This document shows, one piece after another, positions 21,607 to 33,443 of a DNA stretch of 64,000 nucleotides. A program made the translations under genes and the position numbers. The notes under the pieces were generated by a model. The model was not told the origin of the DNA. It saw only the letters and a list, made by a program, of their open reading frames with translations, and made no database searches. Origin of the DNA: Anaeramoeba flamelloides (Eukaryota; Metamonada; Anaeramoebidae); assembly GCA_027625915.1 (NCBI GenBank), contig JANTQA010000023.1:4278001-4342000 (forward strand). The letters run 5' to 3'. Each line of letters begins with the position of its first letter. The first letter of the stretch is position 1.

Positions 21607-24588
21607 ATGGAAACTATTGAACAAAATTCAACAAGAAAAAGAACACACTCGAAAAGCACAAGAAATTTTGGGTTTTTCTCCAAAATTAAAGAAACTTTTA
21701 ATTCTGTGCAAAATCTTTTTCAATCACCAACCCCAAACGGCAATTCCAAGGACAACAATAATTCCCCACAAAATAACGGATCTAGTGATCAAGAAGATTT
21801 CTTGGATGAAGACTTGCAACAGCAAAGAAAAAGAAAAAGGGTTTCACAAAAGTCTCACCGCAAACCAAAATCAAGGAATAAAAAAACAACAAAAAAAAAT
21901 CGAAAAAGAAAAAATCAAAAGAAAACAAAAAAGTCTACTTGGAAGCGAGATCCAAACAGATCTAAAATTTATTCAAATAGTAAAACCAACACCAACAACA
22001 GCGCAGACAAAAGCAGTAAAATAAACTTGAAAATACCAAAAGGGATGTCTCTTCAAGAGGTACAGTTATTAATTGATCAAAGTCTCAAAAAAAGCCAAAA
22101 GAATAAAAACGTTAGGAAAAGATTAAAAAAGGGATCCCCAAATCAACCAAAAAACCAACAAAGCCTTAAAAGTAATTACATTGACGACGACAGCAACGAT
22201 AACGGCAACGGTAACGGTAACGGTAACGATAACGATAATCGTAATGGTAATGGTAATGGTAACGATGGTGGCGACTCACAAGAACATACCGAGGAAGATC
22301 CCATAATCGAAGATGAGCAAACAATTGGCACTCGAATTGAGAATTACAACAGATCTGATTCAACTCATCGATCTCGAAAAAAAAGACGTCCAAACAAGCT
22401 CAAGCAACCAGAATTTTCAAAATTAGATGACAAATCTGAAGTAACTGTACACAAAACGAATTCCAAAAAAAAACCAAAAAATAATCCTTTGCAATATAAA
22501 CCAAAAACCAAAACCAAATTATTTCAAAAAAAATTGGAATCTGAAAAATTAAATCGAATAATTGATCGACAAAACGAAAAGGTAAGACAAGCAAACCAAA
22601 ATTCCAAAAAAAAAAAAAAAACGATCCCTGTTTTGGAGAAATGGGAGTTTTTGCAATTATTGGGTTCTCAAAATACCAAAAAACCAAAGAACAGCAAAGT
22701 CAAAAAAACGAAAACTCAAAAACAAAAGCCTTCAAACCGACCAGAAAATGACCTCGGGCTTGAAAGGTTCACACAAATGAACAAGCATAGCATTGCCAAG
22801 CCTAATAGTTTCTATAGTGCCTTTAATGGCTTTGAAAGTTTTTTCAATGAATTTGAACAATTGTCGCAAGAAAAAAGTCAAATGTTCGATGAAATCACAA
22901 AAATGAAGGAGCAATTAAAAAAACAAAAATTGCAATTAAAACGTGAAAAGTCTAACAAATTAAAAATGAAAGAGAATTTGGAACTTTCAAAAAAAAGAGA
23001 AAGGAAAAGGAAAAAAAAATTAAAAAAAAAGAAAATGTTACTTAAGCAACAAAATAAGGTATTGGGGAATTTAGCCAATACAAATAATACTATAGGTATT
23101 CATCAGGCTAAAGTAAATGAACCCTTGGATGATTTTAAAAGAAAAAGAATTACCTTTGCAAACAATCAATCTAATTTCAATTCTGATAATAGTGCAACGA
23201 AAGGAAAATATAATAAAGATAATGACGATGGTAAGAATAACGATGAATCAGGATCAAATAAAAAACCAAATAAATTGGGTCTAGGTACAGAATTTAAGTC
23301 AAATAACCAACCTTATTCAAAGAAAGGCGGGGAAACGCTAAAACCATTTTCATTAAGTGGTGGGGGCATTAATAAAGATAAGAAGAGTCTAATATCAAAC
23401 CCAAATTTAAACTCAAATAAAGATGAACCAAACAAGATTGAAAAAATATCTTTGTTTAATGTCAAAAAAAAAACTTCAATTTTAAATAATGAAAAACCTA
23501 AAGATCAAAAAACTGGCTTTAATGATAAATTATTTTCCAAACCAACATTAAAATCAAGCTTTGGAACTAATTCAAATAAAAATGATCAAAAAAGTCTTTT
23601 AGGATTCAAAAAATTAGAAAACGATGACCAGGATTATAATAAAAAAGAAGGCGGGGGACAGAGAAAAGGCACGCTGTTTCAAAGTAAAAAAGAAAATAAC
23701 GAATCAAAAAAATCAATTCTTTTTGGAACAAAGAAATCTGTTACAAGCCAAAAAACAAAGACAAGTACACTTTTTGGATCAAAAAATAATAATCCAAAAA
23801 ATGGTCTTGAAAATAGTTCTAGTTCAAACACAAATAGCGGCCTATCATTTGGTTCAAAGGGCACATCCAAGTCGAACGATGGGGCAGATAATAAAAAGCT
23901 TTTAAACACAGGTAAATCAACAAGCAATTTATTTGGTAAAATTAATAAAAATACGCAAAATGATCAAAAGGTTACTCTTGGGCTGATTTCGTCAAATAAT
24001 GATAATAATAAAAAAAAAACACTTTTTTCTTCAGAGAGCAAAAAAGGCGGCCTGTTTGGAAAATCTAAAGAAAATAATACATCTTCAGGTAAATCAACAC
24101 TTTTTGGCAATAATAAACTCAAAAAGAATACAACCGAAGGATCAGGACTTTCTTTATTATCTCAAAATAAATCTTCTAATGGAAGTTCATCCCTTTTTCC
24201 AAAAAAATCAGAAAAAAGCATTTCTGAGTTAAAAAAACAACGATCCACATCTTTGTTTGGAAGTAAATCTTCATCTTCGTCGTCATCTAATAATAGTGGC
24301 GGTGGAGGGGGTAGTGGTTCCAATGCAAGTATTAACAATTTTGATTTATTTTCGAGTAACACTTCAAATAATAATTCAAATAATACCCGAACAGGAAGCA
24401 GTTTATTTGGCAACAATAATAGCAATAATAATTCTTCATCGACTAGTAGAGCAAATACACTCTTTGGAACAAATAATAGCACACCAAAAAAAACGGGCTC
24501 TTCTTTATTTTCCTCATTGGGGCCCGGATTGGGACAAAGAAAAAAACCTTCACGATTGTCAAAGAGAAAATTTGGTAGAAAAAAATAA
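21607..24588 (+). CDS. FG-repeat nucleoporin-like protein
   Basis: Single-exon frame of 993 codons. The C-terminal half (about residues 640-980) is disordered and carries roughly ten FG motifs, mostly LFG (SILFGTKK, STLFGSK, GGLFGKSK, TSLFGSK, SSLFGNN, NTLFGTN) plus SFG, spaced by Lys/Asn/Ser linkers. This is the composition of FG nucleoporins that form the nuclear-pore permeability barrier and bind importins. Near the N-terminus, residues 22-37 (FGFFSKIKETFNSVQN) could form an amphipathic helix like the membrane-binding helix of yeast Nup1/Nup60 or Nup153. The rest of the N-terminal half is strongly basic, with an NGNGND run (about 198-219) and a coiled coil (about 430-500). It ends in KRKFGRKK. 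No autoproteolytic or RanBD domain is seen, so the Nup1/Nup60/Nup153 role is inference. Confidence 0.65.
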   Translation: METIEQNSTRKRTHSKSTRNFGFFSKIKETFNSVQNLFQSPTPNGNSKDNNNSPQNNGSSDQEDFLDEDLQQQRKRKRVSQKSHRKPKSRNKKTTKKNRKRKNQKKTKKSTWKRDPNRSKIYSNSKTNTNNSADKSSKINLKIPKGMSLQEVQLLIDQSLKKSQKNKNVRKRLKKGSPNQPKNQQSLKSNYIDDDSNDNGNGNGNGNDNDNRNGNGNGNDGGDSQEHTEEDPIIEDEQTIGTRIENYNRSDSTHRSRKKRRPNKLKQPEFSKLDDKSEVTVHKTNSKKKPKNNPLQYKPKTKTKLFQKKLESEKLNRIIDRQNEKVRQANQNSKKKKKTIPVLEKWEFLQLLGSQNTKKPKNSKVKKTKTQKQKPSNRPENDLGLERFTQMNKHSIAKPNSFYSAFNGFESFFNEFEQLSQEKSQMFDEITKMKEQLKKQKLQLKREKSNKLKMKENLELSKKRERKRKKKLKKKKMLLKQQNKVLGNLANTNNTIGIHQAKVNEPLDDFKRKRITFANNQSNFNSDNSATKGKYNKDNDDGKNNDESGSNKKPNKLGLGTEFKSNNQPYSKKGGETLKPFSLSGGGINKDKKSLISNPNLNSNKDEPNKIEKISLFNVKKKTSILNNEKPKDQKTGFNDKLFSKPTLKSSFGTNSNKNDQKSLLGFKKLENDDQDYNKKEGGGQRKGTLFQSKKENNESKKSILFGTKKSVTSQKTKTSTLFGSKNNNPKNGLENSSSSNTNSGLSFGSKGTSKSNDGADNKKLLNTGKSTSNLFGKINKNTQNDQKVTLGLISSNNDNNKKKTLFSSESKKGGLFGKSKENNTSSGKSTLFGNNKLKKNTTEGSGLSLLSQNKSSNGSSSLFPKKSEKSISELKKQRSTSLFGSKSSSSSSSNNSGGGGGSGSNASINNFDLFSSNTSNNNSNNTRTGSSLFGNNNSNNNSSSTSRANTLFGTNNSTPKKTGSSLFSSLGPGLGQRKKPSRLSKRKFGRKK
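22197..22270 (+). repeat. In-frame GGTAAC hexamer array
   Basis: About eleven imperfect hexamers (GGTAAC, GATAAC, GGTAAT) inside the nucleoporin-like gene encode alternating Asn-Gly and Asn-Asp. The frame is kept because the unit is six bases. Confidence 0.9.
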
Positions 24589-24725
24589 TTTCAATATCTA
24601 TATTTTATCAATAACAATTTCATAACAAAATCTTGATTTTCTTATTAACAAATCATCAATAAAGTTTATATATATCAATATTTTTTTTTTCTTATTTTTG
24701 TTTAAAAACCAGAGCCGTATTCCTT

Positions 24726-25499
24726 GAATCTATCAAATATTCCCGAAAATACCCGAAAATCGATAATACTCGAAAATTTTTTAACCACGAAAAAACACTT
24801 TTTGAACAACTTTTAAGAAACTCGGATGCCTAATGTACTGAGTATAAAGGTAAATTTGGCCTTAATTTTTGAAAAAAATTTTTTTTCTGAAAATATCAAA
24901 ATTCAAAAATTGTAAATTTTTAGGGAATCGTATTCAACCCATTTTGTGTGAAAGGAATAAGTATCCTGTATAACTGTAACATTTCTGATCATTTTGAAAT
25001 GGTATTAACTAAATGAGGGAAAATGTACTTGAATTGAAAATTTCTAATTGTTTATCATTACCCATAATTTTGTAATATTAAATACAATCCAAAAATAACC
25101 GAGTAATATCTAATCGTACAACACATACCGATATCCGACATAAGGTGACACAAGCCAAACTTTATTTAACCTCCCATTCCCCAACGAGGAACTGATTTTA
25201 CCAAAACATACAAACACAACCCGTACCAATACCCTGACATACCTATACACTTGTCCTAATAAGTACCAACAATTACACACAAATACTCAAAAGGTACCAA
25301 AACCTCTTTAGAGTAGTTTAAAGTAGAAAATTCCAAAAAAAAATATTTTGTCTGAAATCAAAATTGTTATTTTACCGTTAAAATGAGTATATTGGCATTA
25401 GGGAATCTTAGAAGTTGTCCATAACGTGTTTTTATGTGGTTAAAAAATTTTTGGGTATTTTCGATTTACGAGTATTTTCTGGAATATTTCAAACACCCT
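24726..25499. mobile_element. hAT-like non-autonomous element
   Basis: An 8-bp direct repeat TATTCCTT flanks the block (24718-24725 and 25500-25507). Inside are ~120-bp imperfect inverted repeats sharing AAATATTCC, GAAAATAC, AATTTTTTAACCAC and CCTAATG. The right terminus, read inward, is AGGGTGTTTGAAATATTCC, like the (C)AGGG start of hAT ends, and 8-bp duplications are typical of hAT. The inner ~400 bp is less AT-rich with many CA/CC-containing words, and encodes no long frame. The left terminus is degraded. Confidence 0.6.
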
Positions 25500-25543
25500 T
25501 ATTCCTTTCAATGAAAATTAAGGTTATTATGACGATAATATTA

Positions 25544-27261
25544 GAGGTTTTGATGATAACTATGCTTAATTCACGATAAAATTACAAAAATCGTGATAAT
25601 TTCAATCAAATCGCCATATATCAGAAAATCGCGATATTCAATATTATCGCGATAATATAACAAATCGCGATAATATAGTAAAATGGCGATAATTTTTTAA
25701 AAAATCGTGATAAATGTCAAAATATTGCGATTAAAAAGTAATCGCGATATAATAGTTGATGGGTTTTCGGCTAATTCAGCAATATTTTAAAAATATAAAA
25801 AATTTTTTTGATCAAATAGATTTTGTGATCAATAAGTTATTCTTTTGAAAAAACAAAAAAAAAATACTTTATTCAATCAAAGATAAGATCAAAGAGTTTT
25901 GTTGTGTTTTTGTTTGGTTTAGTTGTCAAACTTATCGATCCTTTTTGATCAACAACAATAAGAACAAAAAAGAGAAATAAATAATTTCTAAGTCTATCGT
26001 GGTGCTGTAAATTGAGTTGAATAATGTGCTTTTAAAAAAACCAACCCTTCACATGTTCTTTAAAGAATGACTTCTTGGGTTAAAACATTTTCAATATTCT
26101 ATGAAAGTTTAAATAGTTGGATAACTTTTCTTGAAAAGTAATCACAAAAACCTAGCCTTATGATCACCAATTATTAAGATTTTTTATACAATTGTTGTCT
26201 TCTTCTTTGTGAATCATCATATCTTTGTATTGTACAGAAACACAATTAGAACTTACTGTTGATTGAAAAAAGTTTGACACAGAAAAATAGTTGGACACCA
26301 TTTTTAATTGGGAACCTTACTGAAAATGATTTTTAATTTCAATCTTTTCTGAAATAAATAAAGAAAATAACTATAATCTACTTATTAGAATAATGATTAA
26401 TGTAATTCTACTTTTTCAAAACCCAATCTCTTATAATCTAAATCAAGTTTAACAATTACCATTTTCAGAATTAATAGTAAACTTTACTAAAACTTGGATT
26501 TTTGTTAAAATAGTATGATCTACTTTAGTTATCAATCATTCAAATGAGTATTCTACACATACACACAGATTAATGAACTTTTAACACACTTAAACCTGGA
26601 TTTATATAAAAGTCGCCTAGATATCAATCGGGATTTGATTTTCAATTTTACTAATGTTCCCAATTAAAAAAGGTGTTCAACCATTTTTCTGTTTCCAACA
26701 TTTTTCTCTCAACAGTTTGAGGTTTTTGTTTGATCGATCACAAATCAGAAGGAAAATTATTTATTATTCTTTTTGTTTATTAAACTTGTGAAGGTAACAA
26801 CACCATTTTAAAGAAAACAAATCTAATACATATTCAAGTATCTTGTTGAAATCGATTATTATGAGTTTGATCATAAAATTTGTTTGAGATTTTATATTTT
26901 GTTAAAAATAAAAAAAAAATGAATTGAAAAAATTGTTAATCCATATCAAACAAACTTATTGTTCTTATGCAAGCTTTCTATCTTTCAAAACTTTCAAACT
27001 CTTGAAGATAATTCTCAAACATTCACAAACACTTTCAAACCTTTTTCAAGGGAAAAGTGTTGTAAAAGTCGCAAGGCTTTGTAAAAATCTTGAATTTTAT
27101 CTAAAGTGATTACAATAAAATAATTTTTTATTTTTTGGCGATAATTATAATATTGTGAGTTTATGATTTTTCGTAATAAAATTAGACTAATCACGATTTT
27201 TTATATATTATGACGATTTTATTGTTAAGATCATGTTAATATATGTTATCATCAAAACCTC
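25544..27261. mobile_element. 1.7-kb inverted-repeat element with TATCGCGATA clusters
   Basis: Ends are inverted repeats starting GAGGTTTTGATGATAAC (left) with its complement ending at 27261. The subterminal ~200 bp on the left holds about nine variants of ATCGCGATAAT, some perfect palindromes; the right side has fewer, eroded ones (GGCGATAAT, TCACGATTTT, GACGATTTTA). Clustered subterminal palindromes are typical transposase-binding sites. A ~460-bp element sits inside at 26255-26716. No transposase reading frame is recognisable, so this is probably non-autonomous or decayed. Confidence 0.55.
26255..26716 (+). mobile_element. ~460-bp TIR element (family B, copy 1)
   Basis: Ends are inverted repeats built on ACTGTTGA-GAGAAAAATGTTGGA. 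It aligns across its whole length with 32766-33224 (shared AATGATTAATGTAATTCTAC, TTACTAAAACTTGGATTTTT, CAAATGAGTATTCTACACAT). It is nested in the 1.7-kb element, so it is the younger of the two. No coding capacity. The GTTGGACA subterminal word is reminiscent of Tc1/mariner ends, but the target duplication is unclear (TT on both sides). Confidence 0.75.
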
Positions 27262-29594
27262 AATTTTTACAAAATGTGAAAAAAATGTTTTCCCATCAAG
27301 ACAAGGAAAATTTTTTTCAAAAAAAAATCTCTAAATTTTGTATTTTTGAAATACACTCATATAATAAACATTATTATACATAAGAATTTTTAAAAAGGTT
27401 TACAACTTTAATAGATATTAATAGGAATTGAAAAAAAAAAAAAAATGAAATTTTTCAGTAATATTTTTTTCATTTTTAATTGTAAAATTTTTGAATTTTT
27501 TAATTGACTTTGTAGAGAGATAATTTTCAAGTATTTTTTAATAGTCTAAAAAAAAACATATTTTTCAATTTTAAAATAGCACAAAACATTTCAATCAAAA
27601 GATATCGCTAAATTAAATTGAAAATCTGATTTTTTATCAGTTTTTGGAATATTTGTTTTCATTTTATTTTTTCCCATGTTTGAGTTTTTATATACGTTTC
27701 CTGTTTATTTCTGCAAATTACTTTAACATTTATTCTTTTTTCAATCTTAATGTTCAATCAAAAATTAATTCATTTCAACTTTTTTTATTAAAAATATACC
27801 CCAAAAATAGGTGTTTTTTTCATAAGTCGGTATTTTTGAAAAAGGGGGTATTTAGATTTTAATGAGTTTAATAGCTATCCTTTTTTTATTATATAAAATT
27901 ATGATAACTTTGAAAAAGTAATTTAAAAAAGAAGTATAACTGAAACCCAATGTTTACTTTTGGCTAACTTTAATTGACGGTTTTAAATTTTCCTTGTAGT
28001 GAAGTATCGATAAAATAAACAATTTTTAAAAAATTCTGACTCATTACAAAAATGTTTTTGCATGTCGATTTTGTTTGGGTTTTATCCCATTTTCTTATCA
28101 AAAATAAATTTTCAATTTTTTGTTTTTCTGTTTTTGTGATTTTTTTCTTTTTTCTTTTCTTATTTATACTCAGTTTTACATCTTTTATTATTATCTTTTT
28201 CAATTTTATTTTTGAATTAGACAACCAAGTTTATTAAAATAAAAAAAAAAAAATAGATCTTGTAATTTACAATTAACCCTTAAGGTTTACGATCCCTGTA
28301 ATTTGAGATTGTGTACTACCTTTTAAAATGTATCTAAACTAAAATTCATAATGCACAACACGCTTAAAACAGTTAAAAGAACTGACAATAATATAATTTC
28401 ATTTAAATTGAAATAATTTTGATTTTTAAATAAATATCAAAATCTTTTTTTCATCTTTTAGTTTTTTGTTTGCATTTTATATATTGAATTACTGAACTTG
28501 TTTGGTTTGTTCAATAATTTTGATACACAATTTATTTTAGGTAAAAGCCGAGTTATTCAAAATAGAAGAACTCTAATTAATTTAGTTCTATGTATTTGAC
28601 CTTTTGATAGATCAATAATTGTTAATATAATTTTAATAAAGTTTTAAATACAGTTTTTTCTCAAATTTTAGTATACTAAATTAAGATTCAAATACACTTA
28701 ATGACTATGTCTATTTAGATACCCTTTGAATTAGAAATCTCAAAGTGTCCATTTCAAAATTCTCTCTTTAACAGATTAGATGAGGTCCCACCCAACCCTT
28801 AACAATAAATCCAATTCAGTTTTTTTGTTGTTTTGCTCTCTCCAAAATCTTTAACACACATATAATTTATTAGTATTGATAATTATTTATTTTTTTTTTT
28901 TTGGTATTGTAATTTATAAACATGTATTAGCATTTCAATTAGTGAATGGTTCTAATTTGGAATTTCTTCGTTGAAAATCAATTAAATATGATTTATATTT
29001 TATAAAAATTGAATTTTGGTGTATTAAACTTTTTTGAATTGGAGCTCATTTATTATAATATATTTTTTTTATAATTTTTTTTTTATATATATCAAGTTGA
29101 TCAATAACAAATCAGTAAATTCAGTACTACAATTGTCATTCATTTTTTTTTTTTTTTAGATTTTGATTTTTTTTAATTACAATTTTTAAAATACCAGAGT
29201 TTCTGTTCTTTGAATATTTCACAAGGGTAGTATTCCTAATATTTTAAATCATATTCAATATTAAATACATTTTTTTTTTTTGTTTCAATTTATTATTTCA
29301 GATCAATCACATTTTTTTAAATATCATTTCGATGGAAAATATCTATTGGTCTATACTTTTTGCTACATTTTTTTAAAAAAATTGATCAGACAAATTTTTA
29401 ATTCATTCTCCTCGAAAAAAATTCTAGGCTAAATTTTATGATTAATTAATTATATAAAATATTTTTATTTCACTTTAAGTGATTCTATTTTTATTAAATA
29501 ATCAAAAAAAAAAAAAAAAAAAATTTTTGAATTAAAAATGTTAAATAAGAATAAGAACTCATCAATTAGTAAATGTGAATATTAAACTATTTTT
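27262..29594. other. AT-rich stretch, nothing seen
   Basis: Long T-rich and A-rich runs. Open frames at 27644-27862 and 28052-28237 are Phe/Leu-rich by composition only. No gene supported. Confidence 0.45.
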
Positions 29595-30275
29595 CAGTCA
29601 AAGGCACCCAGTTGTAATGGGTAAATTACATGTTTTTAAAGGATTTGCATAGATATTAGAAGAAAATTTTTATTTTGGAAATTTTCAAAATTCAAATCAT
29701 TTTTTCACATTTTTACACATTTTTTTTTTAATTTTTTGATTTTTTTTAAAAAACCTAATTAAGTTACCAAAAAATTTTTTATTGCAAGATCAATAGTCAT
29801 CTGGTAAAATGTGTTATTCTAATGGCTATTGAAACCGTGGAAATGATTGTTGATAAATCATATTGATTTCTATTGCAATTCTATTCGATCTTTGATCTTG
29901 ATATTTGTTTAATAAATGTGAAAAATTTTCACTTCATTTAAATTTCCTTTTTGAAATATAGACAACAAATACCAAAAAAACTTCGTTTGGGGACTTGATT
30001 TGTAAAATAAAAGTATGGAAAATGAAGTGAAAAGTGTTTCCTATTTATTATTCAAATACCAGTAGGAGATCAAAACGAACATTGTTGTTTATCTCAATTT
30101 TTGATTCTTAAAAAAATTGCCCTAAGAATTTGAGTTTTTCAATTTTTAAGAAAATTTATTGATTTATTAGTTTTCTTTCAGAAAGATATCTAAAATTCTT
30201 TTAAATGTATTATTCTGCTTATTTCTTATTTGTTCTTCAAAGGCCAATTATATAAAATAATTGATATTTGAAAAA
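29595..30275 (+). repeat. ~680-bp dispersed repeat (family C, copy 1)
   Basis: Aligns with 34535-35190 along its length: shared GGATTTGCAT-GATATTAGAAG, CGTGGAAATGATTGTT, TATTGATTTCTATTG, AAAGTATGGAAAATGAAGTG and CTATTTATTATTCAAATACC. No terminal inverted repeat is obvious and no frame is conserved between copies. This is a transposon of unknown type or a segmental duplicate. Confidence 0.7.
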
Positions 30276-32765
30276 AATGTTGAGCCCATTTGACTGAAAC
30301 AGAGTTTATTTTTAAAATCAGTTATTTGATTATATAGACCTTAATTTTTTTATTCTTAGAATTATTACTTTTAATAAATTTTGTTTGTTAGAAATTTTTT
30401 TTTCAAAAAATGAGAAATAATTCTAAACCCAATTGATACATTTAATGTCTAAATTATTACTGAATCACTGGAATAATTAAGACTGGGTTATTAATTATTG
30501 ATTAACAATAATCAAATTAAAAAGTATTTCTTTAGTTTATATTTGATGTTTCGGGGTTATTAAAATATATTTTGGTGAAATTTTTAACTTAATGATTTAG
30601 TTCTTTTTCTGGGAATTTTTGTTAAAAAAAATTTAAAAAATTGATTTGAACTGTTCTTTGAATAAATAAATGATCTTTTAATAAATTTGAAAATAATAAC
30701 AGGATTTTTTTTGAAATTAAGTTTGTTTTTTTATACCTGATAATAATAAAACTTTTTGATTTAATTTATACAGTATGTTTCTGTATACTCCTGTAATACA
30801 CAAAGCGATTTCAATTTTCTTCAAAGAAAATAATTTTTTTTTTATAATTCAGAAATTTTTTGAATTTCGACCTTTTCAAAAATGAAAAAAAAATATCTTC
30901 AAATCTTTTAAAAACAAAAGTTACATTTCAGAAAATAGACTTAAGTGTAAATTTGGCTTTTTTGGAATCAGATTTTTACTTTTTTTTTCAATTTCAAGAT
31001 TGTAATTTTTTTTAAAATTTGCTATTAAATTTACTAGAAGAATTTTTTAAAAGTTTACAAACCCCTTAAAGGACTATTTAAAATAAATCCATCAAGGGAG
31101 TCTTTCAAATCAAAGCATAGGTAATTTAGAATCTTGATATCTTGAGGTCCAAAAGAACAATAAATTTTCGAATTTTTCGGAAGGTGTAATTTGTCTGATC
31201 ATAAACTTAATTGTACAGTTGTTTCAATAACCTGTGTTGACTTCAATAAATATTTTTTTTCGGATTTTAACTGTTGTTTTCCAAATTTTGTGTTTTGAAC
31301 TGTTGTTAAGAAAATTTTAGGAATTGTGTAGGGTTTTTAATTGTTGTTGAAATAATTAAATTTTGAAAAGTGTGTTTATTTTTAAAAAGGAAGTATATCT
31401 TAACAAAAATATTTTCATTCTCGAAGTAATAATTGAAATAATTTTTTTCAAAGATCCAAAAAACATTTTTTCTTTTAATTGAAAGAAAAACCATTAAAAT
31501 CTTGACATAGTCAATGAAAATTGATCTTATAAGAGATTTTATCTACTCTCGTTATGTAAATGGTTGAAAAAGAATTGATTATCGAATAATTTGATCAATT
31601 TTGCATGTTCTTGGCGACTTTTAACCAGAAAAAAAATATTGGCTAATTAACTTTTGATTCAATATGAAATATTTCTTCAACTGAGGATTATTATCTCTGC
31701 CAATAGTGGTACAAAAAAGAATCAAATAAAAAAATTCTTCCAATTACAAAAGAAGATTTGAAGACGATTGAGTAAAGGAAAAAAGGGAAATGGAAATGAA
31801 TTTTTATTCATTTCAATTTCCAAAAAACAATTTGTGAAAAAAAATTAATATCTCATTTTTTTGCTTTTGTGAAAATACCACCATCAAAAAAGTTTTTAAG
31901 AAACTCTTTTAATCCTTTTTATTGTTTAATTTTTTGTATTTATTCAAATTGATAGATTTGTTGATTGTGGATTTAAGTGTTGGTTTGTTTAAATTTGGTT
32001 GAATTAGATCTCTTTCATGAGGAGATTGGTCTTGAAGGTTGTAGAAAAGCACGATGATCATATGATCTATTGTACATATTGGATGATTTGAAAGTATAGT
32101 TATACTAAATTGTATTTTTTATTACAAAACAAATTAAGGACAAAAAACCAAAGTTATTGAAAAATTGAAAACTCATTAAAAAAAAAAACAACAGTTATTT
32201 TACAAAAACAACACAAATAATTTTGAAAAATACAAACAAAAACGTCAACACGGGTTATTGAAACAACTGTAAGTTAGTACTGTTTTTCTAAACCTAACAA
32301 ATTTTCTTTTAACTCGATTTTTTAGAGTTTTTATTGGAAACTAGATAAAACTTGCCTTAGAACGAAAATAGATTGGGTTGTGGGATATTAATACCAACCT
32401 CTAATTAAGGATCTGATCATGTTAAATATAAAATTCCAATTTTTCGAAAATTTCACAGTTCTATTTGCTCTCGTTACATAAAGATTCTAATTCACATATT
32501 TTTTGATTCGTAAGACTCCCTTGGTAGCTTTGTTTTAGATAGTCCTTAACTTTTAAAATTTTTTTCATAAATGAATTTTTAGTGTAATTGTTTTTACTCA
32601 AAAGTAATTTTTTTTGGGTTGTATTTCTAACTTGAACATTTCATTTTGGGTTTCAAAATTGATCTAAAATGTCAACAAAGCATTACTCAAATCATATTTT
32701 GGACTATTCATATGACAGGTTAATAATTAGGTTATAAATAAAGAGATTGTCACTAATTTTGGTTT
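30276..32765. other. Intergenic, nothing seen
   Basis: No ORF, RNA gene or repeat that I can support. A short phrase around 31204-31235 (acagttgtttcaataacc) recurs inverted near 32250-32272, suggesting a further eroded inverted repeat with few shared bases. Confidence 0.35.
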
Positions 32766-33224
32766 ACTGTTGAGAGAAAAATGTTGGACAAAGAAAAATA
32801 GTTGGACAGCAATTTTAATTTTAAACCTTACTGAAAATGATTTTTAATTTCAATCGTTTGTGAAATAACTAAAGAAAATAACAATAATCGACTTATTAGA
32901 ATAACGATTAATGTAATTCTACCTTTTCAAAACCTTATCTTTTATAATCTAAAGTAAGTTTAAAAATTACCATTTTCAGAATTAATAGTAAACTTTACTA
33001 AAACTTGGATTTTTGTTAAAATAGCATGACCTACTTTAGTTATCAATCATTCAAATGAGTATTCTACACATACCACGGATTAATGTCCTTGTAACACATT
33101 TAAACCTGAATTTATATAAATTCACCTAGATATCAATAGGATTTGATTTTCAATTTTACTAATGTTCTCAATTAAAAATGGTGTCCAACCATTTTTCTGT
33201 TTCCAACATTTTTCTCTCATCAGT
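32766..33224 (+). mobile_element. ~460-bp TIR element (family B, copy 2)
   Basis: Same family and orientation as 26255-26716. Here the terminal repeats are better kept: left ACTGTTGAGAGAAAAATGTT, right the near complement ending ATCAGT. It lies about 220 bp upstream of the small membrane protein gene at 33444. Confidence 0.75.
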
Positions 33225-33443
33225 TAAATAATATTTCCATTTAAATGCAAAAAATTATTTTTTCAAAAAAGAAGTGTTAATTCTTCAACCAGATAATACC
33301 CGCCACTAAACAAATTGTTTGCAGGTTTTTTTTCTTTTTGGTTGTGAACTTGTCCATAAATATCTCATTCTTTCTTACATTTTTTTTATAGTTTGATTTT
33401 TTTTGTTATTAAAATTTTCCTTTTCTTGGTTAAACTTATCAAG

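Noticed and set aside
22166-22393. Arg/Tyr-rich antisense frame (RYRYRYRYR)
   Set aside because: It is the reverse of the in-frame GGTAAC hexamer array of the nucleoporin-like gene.
25540-25770. Bacterial-type origin or partition site suggested by TCGCGA palindromes
   Set aside because: The palindromes belong to the subterminal region of an inverted-repeat element in eukaryotic DNA, which explains them better.
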